The notes: a model not told the origin generated them from the sequence alone. DNA of 64,000 nucleotides from Rhodobacteraceae bacterium S2214 (GCA_025141675.1 CP081161.1:2702001-2766000), one strand, 5' to 3'. Counted from the stretch's first letter, positions 16,569 through 25,168 are shown. Translations and numbers: made by a program.

Positions 16569-18512
16569 ATGACTCATCCAGATAGTGAACCCCCGCTAGA
16601 GGTACTGGCAAACATGATAGGAGAGCTCGTTCCGGGGCGTATTAAGCAAGTCGGAAGGCGGGTCAGTGTTGGTAGTTCAGGCGAAATTGACGCGACGAGT
16701 ACTCAGATGAAAACTGCGCTATCCGCGCTTGTAGATCCTAAGTCAGATCAACTGGTGGATGCCGAAGTAGTTTGCGAGTTAGCCTATGCCTTGAGCAAAA
16801 ATAGACAGCTTAATGATGAAATGGAGGAAAACGAGCAAAACCTTTTCGCCCATGTTGACCGGCGCTGGGATGCTCTTGCGGAACCACTTGTTAAGCATTT
16901 GACCGTGTCCTACTCCTACCTTCGAAAGCTGGTTTTTGATGCCTTTCCTAAATTGAAATTTGAACCTTCCTTTTTTGCCCAGATAGTTTCCGCGATTGGT
17001 TCTAACTACCTATACGATCTGGACGATTTGCTTTCTTTTTTGCCAGACATTGAACTTTGGCAGGCACGACAAATGATCGACGCGTTAGACAAAGCAAACC
17101 GATCCGACAAGGTTCTTTCAACCTCGGTATTTGCCGCTCTTGGCAAGAGCTTGGATTGGTCTCCTTGGATTGCGCTTCAAGTGATACTGCGAGCGAGACC
17201 TGACTACGCCGATCCAAATGCCGTTTTTGACATAGAAGGTGACAGGAACCGAGAATCTCAGAAAAAAATTGATGCACGCCTAGAAATTTCAAAGGCGATT
17301 GAGCCGTTATGCAAAGTTCGCAAGGCAGCAGCTATTCTCCTCGAGCTTTTCGGCAATGATGCAGGTTGGGCGGGGGGCAGCCTCTTATCTCGTCCAGCCG
17401 AAGTTAAGGGCGCATTTGTCGATGCGTTGTTGACTGCTACCTCCGGTGACATAGAACTGCGGCAGGCTGTGATTGAAGCACTGCTTTGGCTATCAGAGGG
17501 CCAAACTGCCGATCTCGCTCAATTTGCTGCGGTGTCCTTAGCCAATGCTGAAGATCAGGCGTTTATTGCCAAGCTCGAAGACCACCCAGTACAAATTGTC
17601 AGATTTTCTGCTCGCGCAGTTCGGGCGTCAAAGTTTGGTGAAACCCTAGATGCTTCTGCTCTCCCAACTACTGGTGGGCTAGTTCAAAGTTTGGTTGCTC
17701 TCGAGCAGAATAATTTGGCGTCTTCAGAGCCTGCAAGAACGTGGCTTGGCGATCGCGCAGTGGAGCAACTAATAGAACGCACTATCGCCTCAGTAGAAAA
17801 CCAATTCGCTAAAGAATATGAGGCTCACGGTGACGAAGGTGAGGACCGTCTTCTTTCTACGCTATTCACAACGCTGGCGCTACGCTTCAGTGATTTGGAT
17901 GTAACGTTAGAGGCGCTTGCTCGAGCAACATCTGCACCGTATCGGGCGTCAGTGAAAATGCTTTATCGTAATGTTGACCGCGCCGAGGAGGGAGGTATGG
18001 GTGTAAAGGGCGTTGGGAGTTTTTCAGCAGACCTATGCTTGATTGTTGATCCGATTGTAGATGGGAAACCGATGGGGCGACGTGTAACGCTTGTGCAGGC
18101 CAAACGACTCTATCGTGACAAAAAGGCAGCGAAACAGCCTAAGTGGAACAGCTCCTACAAGATTGATATTCAACAGCGCAAAGATCTTCTGGAGCAGACA
18201 CAATCCAGCGTCTACTTTTTTCACGGGCCACCAACAAATGGGCGCGGTGTGCCGGTAATACCGGCTCAGCTAGTTGCTGACTTAGCTGGGCACCAAGGAT
18301 CCGGAACCCAACTTTTTCACGGAACGGTAGGGGTGGCCTCCAGATCTTTGGCTGATTGGCTGACGTATGACGCGCTCGCCCTTCGGGTGGGCGACCCCTA
18401 CGCTGATCTTGTTGAAAAGGCAGGAGGTCGACCTGGGTCGCTCCCACGCAGACTGTTAGATATCCCAAGGGTTGAGGTAGAGCTTTCTATTAAGTCACGC
18501 GAGGAAGGGTAA
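16569..18512 (+). CDS. HEAT-like repeat protein with C-terminal PD-(D/E)XK-like nuclease domain
   Basis: A 647-residue protein I cannot assign to a named family. The first 480 residues are helical with leucine-rich repeats of about 35-40 residues, resembling HEAT-type scaffolds. The C-terminal part contains Asp488 in FSADLCLIV, then 21 residues, then Q510-A-K512 in VTLVQAKRLYR, the D-x(n)-(E/Q)xK pattern of Mrr-like and other PD-(D/E)XK nucleases. No ATPase motif is seen. AAAGG lies upstream of the ATG. Together with the HEPN gene in front it could form a two-gene defence cassette with one RNase and one DNase. A strong hairpin follows. Confidence 0.65.
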   Translation: MTHPDSEPPLEVLANMIGELVPGRIKQVGRRVSVGSSGEIDATSTQMKTALSALVDPKSDQLVDAEVVCELAYALSKNRQLNDEMEENEQNLFAHVDRRWDALAEPLVKHLTVSYSYLRKLVFDAFPKLKFEPSFFAQIVSAIGSNYLYDLDDLLSFLPDIELWQARQMIDALDKANRSDKVLSTSVFAALGKSLDWSPWIALQVILRARPDYADPNAVFDIEGDRNRESQKKIDARLEISKAIEPLCKVRKAAAILLELFGNDAGWAGGSLLSRPAEVKGAFVDALLTATSGDIELRQAVIEALLWLSEGQTADLAQFAAVSLANAEDQAFIAKLEDHPVQIVRFSARAVRASKFGETLDASALPTTGGLVQSLVALEQNNLASSEPARTWLGDRAVEQLIERTIASVENQFAKEYEAHGDEGEDRLLSTLFTTLALRFSDLDVTLEALARATSAPYRASVKMLYRNVDRAEEGGMGVKGVGSFSADLCLIVDPIVDGKPMGRRVTLVQAKRLYRDKKAAKQPKWNSSYKIDIQQRKDLLEQTQSSVYFFHGPPTNGRGVPVIPAQLVADLAGHQGSGTQLFHGTVGVASRSLADWLTYDALALRVGDPYADLVEKAGGRPGSLPRRLLDIPRVEVELSIKSREEG

Positions 18513-18540
18513 CGGAGCTTCGTATTCTGACCAAAGCGCA

Positions 18541-18571
18541 AGCTGCTGGGCCCTTATGGGGCCCAGCAGCT
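18541..18571 (+). terminator. Strong hairpin after the nuclease gene
   Basis: Perfect 13-base-pair arms beginning AGCTGCTGGGCCC with a five-base loop (TTATG), 28 bases after the stop codon. No T-run follows. It directly abuts the presumed IS21-type end at 18572. Confidence 0.6.
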
Positions 18572-19047
18572 GTTGAATGTCATTGAGAACTGACCCGGTA
18601 TTATCACCGAGATTTGACCCGCTCTTAGATATGTATCGGCGGCTATGCTTTGGTCAATGTGGTTGCCTCCTTTGTGGTTTTCGCTGCGGTCTCTGAGCTG
18701 GCTTTGAAGCGATAGCTGTCGTTGCCGGTCTCCAAGATGTGGCAGCGGTGGGTGAGCCGGTCGAGCAGTGCTGTTGTCATCTTTGCATCACCGAAGACCT
18801 GCGCCCATTCACTGAAGCTGAGGTTGGTTGTGATGACGACGCTGGTGCGCTCATAAAGCTTGCTCAGAAGGTGGAACAGCAGCGCGCCGCCAGACGGGCT
18901 GAACGGCAGGTAGCCAAGTTCGTCAAGAATGACCAAGTCGATCTTGGTCAGCATCTCGGCCATTTTTCCGGCTTTTCCGAGCGCCTTTTCCAGCTCCAAC
19001 GCGTTGACCAGCTCGACGGTCGAGTAGGTTAGTACTGCTTGCTGCAA
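18572..19047 (-). mobile_element. IS21-family element remnant
   Basis: The right part of an IS21-type element: an end region (18572-18630) with repeated TGACCCG-like segments (GAACTGACCCGGT and GATTTGACCCGC), followed by the C-terminal part of istB on the minus strand. The istA gene and the other end are missing, so it cannot move by itself. Confidence 0.75.
18643..19047 (-). pseudogene. istB: IstB-like ATPase, 5'-truncated
   Basis: Encodes the C-terminal 134 residues of the IS21 helper ATPase: [11 protein letters not shown], Walker [29 protein letters not shown] and the conserved [19 protein letters not shown] full IstB is about 240-260 residues; the N-terminal part with Walker A is gone and the homology stops shortly beyond 19047. 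Non-functional remnant. Confidence 0.88.
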
Positions 19048-19311
19048 TTTCTGGACTAGTTGCTGCTTGTGCCAGCCTGAATGGCCGCTTTTGCCCGTCT
19101 GACACGGAATTTCGCAAACGCAGCGAATGACTGCTTCCCGCCCGATGTGTCAAACGGGCATGTCTGCTTTGGCGCTGGGAGCGGTCATTAGAAGCGTTTC
19201 GCAAGAGCGGCTGCAATAGGCCTTTCGCGCCTGCGAGTGATCGTCGATAAGCGATCACCTCATTAAAGCGGGACACAGCTTCCCAGATCATATCGCATTT
19301 CGCGCCCGCCA
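19048..19311. other. Gene-free stretch between IS remnant and recombinase
   Basis: No gene seen in 264 bases. The text (for example 19080-19200, with AATGGCCGCTTTTG and GAATGACTGCTTCCCG) has the flavour of the dispersed intergenic repeats elsewhere in the window but I could not align it convincingly. Confidence 0.5.
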
Positions 19312-20874
19312 TTATAGCCGTTGTTTGCGACGTCCGATGTGTTCCATCACCTCATCAACGAGCGCGATTTTGGCTTCATCAGTCATCTGAGGAACATCCG
19401 ATGCGCGGTCGGTTCCTATATTTTCCAAGACGTCAAACCGCTGATCTTCGGGCATCGTCCCGTAATGGCGTTCCGTGATCTGTTCAGTTTCATGACCCAT
19501 GTTCAATGACCAAGCCTTCCGTTCTTGATGGGTCAGTGGACGCGCGTCGCGCTCGGCTCCGATCGTGTGCTTGGCGGCATGCGGCGTATAGGGAACTGTT
19601 AGGCCACGGCTGGCCACTTTGAACGCATCCGTCACGGCATATGTCGTCGACATTATCGGGATCTGTTTCGCCAACTCCACTTTGTGCTTCAACCACTTGG
19701 CATCTGGGAACAGCGCATCGTCGTCTTGGAAGCCCAACATCCGAAGACGCTCAATCCATTCCACAACGATCTCCTCAAAGGTTTTGGCTATCGGGAACCA
19801 AGATATGGTGATGCTTTTGCCAGCTTTGGTCCGAGATACCGCTCCGTCCTGTATGATCAGTCGTTGCTCGATCTGAATGTGGCGCAGTTGAAGCGACGCA
19901 AGCGTGTCAGCCCGCAATGCTCCGAGAAACGCCGAGGCAAATATCGCACGCGACCGCATCTCCACAAGTGAACCTGCTGGCATGTCCAGCAGCAGCTGCT
20001 CGGCGTCTTCAATGCTCGGAAAGTCTTTCTGCTTCGTCTGTGCCGACTTCGCAAGGATCGCCTTGGGGACAACCAAGTAACCCCGAAAGTCACGGGGCAA
20101 GCGTCTATACCCTTCTTGGCCAATCAGCCAATCAAAAAACGAGCCGAGGTATGAGATCGTGTGTTTGATTGATGAAGCCGACATCCTGTCATCGGAAGTG
20201 ACATTGGCGCGCCGTTTGAGGTCATCACGTACCGCTGCAAAATCGTCGATACGTAGCTTGCTGAACGACTTCCCCGACAGAAATTTTTCAAAATACCGGA
20301 TCGCAGCGAGATGCTTTACGATGGTTTTTTCATCGTAACGTCCGGCATAGCTCTGCCATTTGTGAATGATGCGATCGTTCTCCGAGGAGTAGATCGCGCT
20401 TTGATTACCGACGTTAATCCAAATACCCCCACGCAAGTCCGTCTTTTCTTCGCGACAGCAGTCCGTGGGGATATTGGGATTGCGACAATCCTGAACGCTG
20501 TCGCAATCAGTCTCATGCGTTATCTTTTGGACCTTGGATGAACATGACGGACAAGCCGCCTGCAGCATGGGACGCCCATTCGCTGCACGGATTTTAGCCA
20601 CGGCCTCCGGACCAGGCTTGACCGATGTTTGGCACGTCCGGCACCAAAACTCGGCAGGCAAAAGTTTGCGGCCTTTCAACGACCGTTGACGCTTAAGGAA
20701 CGCGACAACAACAGCCCCACGGAACACATATGGCTTCTGCGCATCAGAGGGCATTAACCCTTCCCTCACCCAGTTAGAGACCGTATTGGCGGTAACGCCG
20801 TACGCGATCATCAGCTGCTCGACCGAGTAGACGCGGTTCTTCTTGAGGAACACGTTTTTGTAGGACTTTGCCAT
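19312..20874 (-). CDS. Tyrosine recombinase with N-terminal HTH and zinc ribbon
   Basis: A 520-residue site-specific recombinase-like protein. Residues 15-60 form a MerR/AlpA-like helix-turn-helix (YSVEQLMIAYGVTANTVSNW), then a zinc ribbon C78xxC81...C108xxC111 with further cysteines to residue 140, a SAM-like core-binding region (180-255), and the catalytic domain with Arg321, His432, His461 and Tyr471. The second box reads HAAK rather than HxxR, so Lys435 replaces the second catalytic Arg; activity may be altered. The start overlaps the stop of the upstream small HTH gene (TAATG). It is not a standard phage integrase and may serve transposition or excision of the island. Confidence 0.78.
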   Translation of the reverse strand: MAKSYKNVFLKKNRVYSVEQLMIAYGVTANTVSNWVREGLMPSDAQKPYVFRGAVVVAFLKRQRSLKGRKLLPAEFWCRTCQTSVKPGPEAVAKIRAANGRPMLQAACPSCSSKVQKITHETDCDSVQDCRNPNIPTDCCREEKTDLRGGIWINVGNQSAIYSSENDRIIHKWQSYAGRYDEKTIVKHLAAIRYFEKFLSGKSFSKLRIDDFAAVRDDLKRRANVTSDDRMSASSIKHTISYLGSFFDWLIGQEGYRRLPRDFRGYLVVPKAILAKSAQTKQKDFPSIEDAEQLLLDMPAGSLVEMRSRAIFASAFLGALRADTLASLQLRHIQIEQRLIIQDGAVSRTKAGKSITISWFPIAKTFEEIVVEWIERLRMLGFQDDDALFPDAKWLKHKVELAKQIPIMSTTYAVTDAFKVASRGLTVPYTPHAAKHTIGAERDARPLTHQERKAWSLNMGHETEQITERHYGTMPEDQRFDVLENIGTDRASDVPQMTDEAKIALVDEVMEHIGRRKQRL

Positions 20875-21206
20875 TAGCCCGCGCCCAACTTCGTTGCTGT
20901 GCGCTTTTTGCGTTCGGCTTTACGTGCCTTCGCTTCAAACTGAACGAGGTCGCTGAGCTTCCAGCGCGATGTGCCCGCGCTCAGCTTAACGGGTGTCGGA
21001 AACGTTGGCTCATTGGCCAACCAACGCCAAACCGATGCGCGCGAGACGTCGTAGCGTTTTGCCACTTCGCGATCCGAAAGAAAGCACTCAGCGCAGGTCT
21101 CGCACCGAGGTGTTTTCTTCTGACGAGACACACGAGCCGATTTTGCCGGGTTCGGCTCTGATGAGAACAGGTTCAACTGACTATGAGATGAAGTTACGGG
21201 CACCAC
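20874..21206 (-). CDS. AlpA-like helix-turn-helix protein
   Basis: Small 110-residue DNA-binding protein: a polar N-terminus with CETC...C, then a helix-turn-helix (FLSDREVAKRYDVSRASVWRW, about 42-62) and PTFPTPVKLSAGTSRWKLSDL, the AlpA/excisionase pattern in which the helix-turn-helix is followed by P.P..L..G...W. It overlaps the recombinase gene by one base, so the two are translated together. Probably a directionality or regulatory factor for that recombinase. Confidence 0.78.
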   Translation of the reverse strand: MVPVTSSHSQLNLFSSEPNPAKSARVSRQKKTPRCETCAECFLSDREVAKRYDVSRASVWRWLANEPTFPTPVKLSAGTSRWKLSDLVQFEAKARKAERKKRTATKLGAG

Positions 21207-21312
21207 TACACCCCCAAAACTTGCAGGCTGCCGAACGCAAATTCACTGCGTGTGGAAACCGTCAGGGTGCACAGACCCCATGATTGGCTCAAAAGAAGTG
21301 ATGAAGGGACCA

Positions 21313-21528
21313 TTATTTGCCCCCCACATTCGGGTCGACGCGGTGCGCTTCAACCCATTGATTGAGATCACACCCACGGTAAACGATCTTACGACCCAGA
21401 CGGTAATAGGCAGGGCCCATCCCTTTGTGGCGCCATTGCGCAAGCTTGTCACGGTCACCAAGCAGCTCAAGCTCAGGGTCACCCAAGACATAGCTACGTT
21501 TGTTTTCAAATATGCCTGACATGCGCAA
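21313..21528 (-). CDS. Small excisionase-type DNA-binding protein
   Basis: A 71-residue protein with the compact helix-turn-helix seen in island excisionases: LELLGDRDKLAQWRHKGMGP followed by YYRLGRKIVYRGCDLNQWVE, i.e. an AlpA/MerR-like wing. A longer frame over the same bases (21243-21539) lacks these features and is rejected. It heads the minus-strand run toward the recombinase. Function as regulator or excisionase is by family analogy. Confidence 0.72.
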   Translation of the reverse strand: MRMSGIFENKRSYVLGDPELELLGDRDKLAQWRHKGMGPAYYRLGRKIVYRGCDLNQWVEAHRVDPNVGGK

Positions 21529-21617
21529 ATTCCCCTCAATTGGTTTCTTTGAGGTTGGATTTACGTATTAAGACGCACTGAAGGTATTTTTAATACTTTA
21601 CATCAAGCAGTTATCCG

Positions 21618-21672
21618 AAAACAGCAAACCGCTAACCGCTTTGGGAAAAACAGCAAACCGCTTAAGCGGTTT
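21618..21672. repeat. 16-base direct repeats with terminal palindrome
   Basis: AAAACAGCAAACCGCT occurs at 21618-21633 and 21647-21662, and the second copy merges into the perfect palindrome AAACCGCTTAAGCGGTTT (21655-21672), which ends at the stop codon of the gene on its right. On the minus strand the hairpin is followed by GCTGTTTTT, so it can also act as a terminator for that gene. Confidence 0.75.
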
Positions 21673-22640
21673 TAGAGTTTGAGCGCCTTAAGCCGGCTTT
21701 GGTACCGCAGATCGGATCTCATCTCGTCTATGTACTCATCACGTTGTCCCTTGCCCTGTTTCCAGAGCGATGGATCAGCTTTTACGCAATCCTGTATCGC
21801 GAGATCCGTCAAAGCCTTTATGCCGAAACGACCGATCGACGGATTCTCGGCGCAAAGCTCTTCCATGGCACTCAGCACCGCTTCAATTCTCCGATGGCGC
21901 TTGTCGCTAGACTTCTTTCCGCTTGCTGCGGTCCGATGTTTTTGCGCCTCCTCGAACGCGACCCCTTTATAGGCTAAGGGCTCAATCTCGTTTCTGGTAA
22001 AGTTCTCGCTCAGAAGACGCGCCGTTAGAAAGCCCAGATTGTAATGCTCCATCATAAGTTCAATGAAATCATTTGCGGATGGAAACGCATCTCGAATGGT
22101 CTGCTCCGGATCAATCCTGCCGACGCCATCTAGCATTTGGCGGTGAATTACCAAAGCATTCAGCGTGGCCTCTAGGTTATTCGCCAACCACGGATCTTCT
22201 ATCGCGGAAGCGCTGTAATCGACCTCCAAACCTCCAGAAGGAATACCCTTAGCGAACATTGCCTCGACCTCGATACCAATGTGCTGGCCAATCTGGTCCT
22301 TAATGTATGAGAGTTCGCCAACCGGAGAGAATACGCGGTAGGGCTCGCGGAAAAATGTTTCAGCGAAATCAGTAATACTTCGGAAACTTTTGAGAGTTGC
22401 TTCGTCCACCAGCGTTGAGAGGGATGTCACTCCACTCGACAAAACAACTGAGTATAGATCTCCGCCATCATTCTCAGATTCGTCAATGAAAAGGTCCAAC
22501 GTCATCTGTACCGCGCGTTCAGGTTCAGAAAGGCGAACGGGGCCGCCTCGATCGAGACGCTCCTTTAGTGCCTTCAAGTCGATCGGGCCGCCGAAGTCAA
22601 AAGAATGGTCGTCAGTCGGCTCAGGTGGCATGCTTGTCAT
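21672..22640 (-). CDS. Island protein of unknown function
   Basis: A 322-residue soluble protein I do not recognise. The N-terminus is polar and proline-rich, the middle (50-230) is mixed alpha/beta by eye, and a basic segment (SGKKSSDKRHRR, about 244-255) precedes a helical C-terminus with SLWKQGKGQRDEYIDEMRSD. No signal peptide, membrane segment or catalytic motif stands out. It lies four bases downstream of the integrase gene and is probably co-transcribed with it, which marks it as element cargo or an accessory recombination factor. Confidence 0.7.
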   Translation of the reverse strand: MTSMPPEPTDDHSFDFGGPIDLKALKERLDRGGPVRLSEPERAVQMTLDLFIDESENDGGDLYSVVLSSGVTSLSTLVDEATLKSFRSITDFAETFFREPYRVFSPVGELSYIKDQIGQHIGIEVEAMFAKGIPSGGLEVDYSASAIEDPWLANNLEATLNALVIHRQMLDGVGRIDPEQTIRDAFPSANDFIELMMEHYNLGFLTARLLSENFTRNEIEPLAYKGVAFEEAQKHRTAASGKKSSDKRHRRIEAVLSAMEELCAENPSIGRFGIKALTDLAIQDCVKADPSLWKQGKGQRDEYIDEMRSDLRYQSRLKALKL

Positions 22641-22643
22641 TCC

Positions 22644-23849
22644 TTAGTTGCTCTTTTCCGCAGTGGTAACAAAGACAGACCAACGGTCCATCAGCGCTCT
22701 CCGCTTTTCTAACAAATCGGACCGAGCGTATGCGCGTTCAACCTCTGATCCAACGCGATGCGAAAGGCTCATCTCGGCAACCTCACGCGGCGCACTCGCC
22801 ACTTCTGACGCCCAGTCCCGGAAGGTGGATCGGAAACCGTGAACGGTGACGCCCTCAACATTCATCCGCCGCAACAACATCAGCATCGACATGTTCGACA
22901 TCGGCTTATGACGCTTTTGCCCCTCAAAAACAAAATCCGACTTTAGCTCACGTAGCGGCTCAATGATTGCCAACATCTCATCAGTCAGCGGTACGCGGTG
23001 CGCCTCACCGGTTTTCATCCGCTCTTCAGGGCAGGTCCACAGCCGTTCGTCAAAGTCGATTTCCGGCCAGCGCATGCCCAGAACCTCGTTCGTCCGCGAT
23101 CCGGTCAGGCAGGTAAAGCGCAGCGCGCTTGCTGACATCGCATTGCGGGATGTCAGATCGGCATAGAACGCAGGCACATCCTGCCACCGCATTGCCATGT
23201 GATGTTTCGGCTTTGCTTTCACCTTGGGAAGAACCTGCGCATCTTTGATCGCCGTCACAGGGTTCTCGCCCGATCGCAATCCTTTGGATTTTGCGACGTC
23301 GAGAACGATTTTGATACGCTGAGACAGACGTCGAGCGGTTTCGTGCTTTTCGGTCCAGATCGGGGACAGGCACATCAGCACCTCTGGTTGATCAATACTA
23401 TCAATCGGCATGCGGCCGATTTTAGGAAAGGCATAATCACGCAATGTGTTGATCCATTGCTGTCCATGTTTCTGGTTTTTCCAAGTAGGCATGCGGTCAA
23501 TGTGAACCTGTTGGGCGACTTCCTCGAAGGTCGGCACCTCTTTGTGCGCATTGAAACGTGGGTTGAGGCCCTGTTTGGCCATGCGGCGGTATTCCAGAGC
23601 GCGTTCTCTTGCTTGGTTCAGCGTAACGATGTCAGCGCCGCCGAGACCAAAGTCTGTCCGCAGAGGGCCACCATTTTTATTTCTCTGGCCTTTGACGACA
23701 ACCCGCACAATCCAGCGCCGTGCACCGCTTGGATCGACCACAAGGTACAAACCATTGCCATCGCCGTGCCGCCCAGCGCTTAGATTCTCAACGAGCTTCT
23801 TCGTTAGCTTACCAGATAGGGCCACAATACATACCACATTCCATACCAC
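22644..23849 (-). CDS. P4-type integrase (tyrosine recombinase)
   Basis: A 401-residue integrase. An N-terminal arm-binding domain (LSGKLTKKLVENL ... DGNGLYLVVDPSGARRWIVR, DUF4102 type) is followed by a core-binding domain and the catalytic domain with Arg252 (TGSRTNEVLGM), His337xxArg340 (VHGFRSTFRDW), His364 and Tyr374. All catalytic residues are present. The start may be the GTG before ALSGKLTKK rather than the first ATG. Such integrases insert elements at the 3' end of tRNA genes, and tRNA-Ser(UGA) lies 125 bases away with its 3' end facing the integrase. Confidence 0.92.
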   Translation of the reverse strand: MVWNVVCIVALSGKLTKKLVENLSAGRHGDGNGLYLVVDPSGARRWIVRVVVKGQRNKNGGPLRTDFGLGGADIVTLNQARERALEYRRMAKQGLNPRFNAHKEVPTFEEVAQQVHIDRMPTWKNQKHGQQWINTLRDYAFPKIGRMPIDSIDQPEVLMCLSPIWTEKHETARRLSQRIKIVLDVAKSKGLRSGENPVTAIKDAQVLPKVKAKPKHHMAMRWQDVPAFYADLTSRNAMSASALRFTCLTGSRTNEVLGMRWPEIDFDERLWTCPEERMKTGEAHRVPLTDEMLAIIEPLRELKSDFVFEGQKRHKPMSNMSMLMLLRRMNVEGVTVHGFRSTFRDWASEVASAPREVAEMSLSHRVGSEVERAYARSDLLEKRRALMDRWSVFVTTAEKSN

Positions 23850-23921
23850 TCAAGGAACGAATATAGACGCAATTGAATGAAACTCAAGAAGATCGAAGAA
23901 AGAGTATAAACCTATACAAAC

Positions 23922-23949
23922 AAAAGAAAAAAGCCGCTCAAAGCGGCTT
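23922..23949 (-). terminator. Terminator of tRNA-Ser
   Basis: On the minus strand AAGCCGCT/AGCGGCTT with a three-base loop is followed by TTTTTTC. It lies 25 bases after the tRNA 3' end and before the integrase start. Confidence 0.85.
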
Positions 23950-23974
23950 CGTCAAATCGTACAAATACGTATTA

Positions 23975-24064
23975 TGGCGGAGGCTCAGGGATTCGAACCC
24001 TGGGAGGACTTTCACCCTCGTCGGTTTTCAAGACCGGTGCATTCGACCACTCTGCCAAGCCTCC
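23975..24064 (-). tRNA. tRNA-Ser (anticodon UGA)
   Basis: A 90-base tRNA with encoded CCA. Acceptor arms GGAGGCT and AGCCTCC pair fully, discriminator is G, the T arm reads GGGTTCGAATCCC, and the anticodon loop CTTGAAA gives TGA. The long variable arm (GAGGGTGAAAGTCCTCC region) is diagnostic of a class II tRNA. It decodes UCA and is the likely integration site of the neighbouring element. Confidence 0.95.
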
Positions 24065-24292
24065 GCTGGGGGGCTTCTTAGGGCCATTGATTTGGAAGGT
24101 AAAGACCCATGTTGATGAAAAATGATCGCGTGGAAATCCGCCCATGATTTTGTCTCAAGACTTCCCAAATGTGCCCTCCCCCGCTAATGTGCGCATTATA
24201 TAGGGTTCAGCGTCGCATTTCATCGCTGGCCAAACAACAATGATGGGTGTCGGGTCAACCGAAACCACCGGGCAAATTTGGGGCGATTAGCA

Positions 24293-25168
24293 ATGGCAAA
24301 TGCATTGATTTCAACACCTTGGCTAAAAGGCGGCCTTGCGGCGTCGCTCATGTTAACGGTAGCAGCGTGTGAGCAACTGGAAAACATCGGCGTCGGAGCA
24401 GAAGCGACACCAGACGCCGAAGCCCCTGCATTGCCCCTTCTTGGCGGTGCAACGGAAGAGCGCGACGTCGAAGCACCTGAAATTTTCCAGAAGACGGAAA
24501 CCGGACTTTGGGACGGACGCCCCTCTCTTGGCGGTGTTTGGGTGGCGCATCCGGATGTGACGGACCCTGAACGTGTGATCATTCGTAATGAGACCAACGG
24601 GAAATTCGTGATCGGCGCCTTGTTCCGTCGTGAACGCGATAACCCTGGTCCGGCACTGCAAGTATCATCCGATGCTGCCGAGGAACTTGGTATGCTCGCC
24701 GGATCGCCCGCGACATTGAATGTTGTCGCACTGCGTCGTGAAGCTGCGCCAGTTGCACCGCCAGCCACCACTGATTTTGACGCACCCGTTGAAATTGCAG
24801 CGACACCGCTGGAATCAGACCCAATCGCCGGTGCCGCCGCCGCTATTGCCGCAGCAGAAGCCGTGACACCTGCCCCCGTGGCCACGCCCGCACCTGCCCC
24901 AGTGCCGACACCCGCTGCGGCGCCTGCATCATCACTGGCGAAACCGTTTATCCAAATCGGTATTTTCAGTGTCGAAGAAAACGCGAACAACACCGCGACG
25001 TCGCTGCGCCAAGATGGCATGTCCGCCACCGTGCTGGCCCAAAACAGCCAAGGCAAACCGTTCTGGCGTGTGATCGTGGGCCCTGCCCCGACCGCTGCGG
25101 ATCGGGCTGCGATCTTGGATAAGGTCAAGGCGCTCGGCTTTACTGACGCCTACTTCGTAAGCAACTAA
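24293..25168 (+). CDS. SPOR domain lipoprotein
   Basis: A 291-residue envelope protein with an N-terminal signal ending in a lipobox-like VAAC, an RlpA-like middle (GVWVAHPDVTDPERVIIRNE), an Ala/Pro-rich linker (about 165-215) and a C-terminal SPOR domain (about 220-291; KPFIQIGIFSVEENA ... FWRVIVGP). SPOR domains bind denuded peptidoglycan at division sites. I use the ATG at 24293 over an upstream TTG. The adjacent D-Ala-D-Ala carboxypeptidase gene, 26 bases downstream, fits a cell-wall role. Confidence 0.83.
   Translation: MANALISTPWLKGGLAASLMLTVAACEQLENIGVGAEATPDAEAPALPLLGGATEERDVEAPEIFQKTETGLWDGRPSLGGVWVAHPDVTDPERVIIRNETNGKFVIGALFRRERDNPGPALQVSSDAAEELGMLAGSPATLNVVALRREAAPVAPPATTDFDAPVEIAATPLESDPIAGAAAAIAAAEAVTPAPVATPAPAPVPTPAAAPASSLAKPFIQIGIFSVEENANNTATSLRQDGMSATVLAQNSQGKPFWRVIVGPAPTAADRAAILDKVKALGFTDAYFVSN

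Larger units (their letters stand above)
18572..23974. mobile_element. Integrated island module next to tRNA-Ser (outer limit uncertain)
   Basis: Integrase, unknown gene, two small HTH proteins and a second recombinase form a minus-strand run ending at tRNA-Ser(UGA), the classic layout of an integrative element. The right end should be the tRNA 3' end at 23975. I could not find a copy of the tRNA 3' end elsewhere in the window, so the left end is unproven; it may extend to about 14200 to include the HEPN and nuclease genes. Confidence 0.55.
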
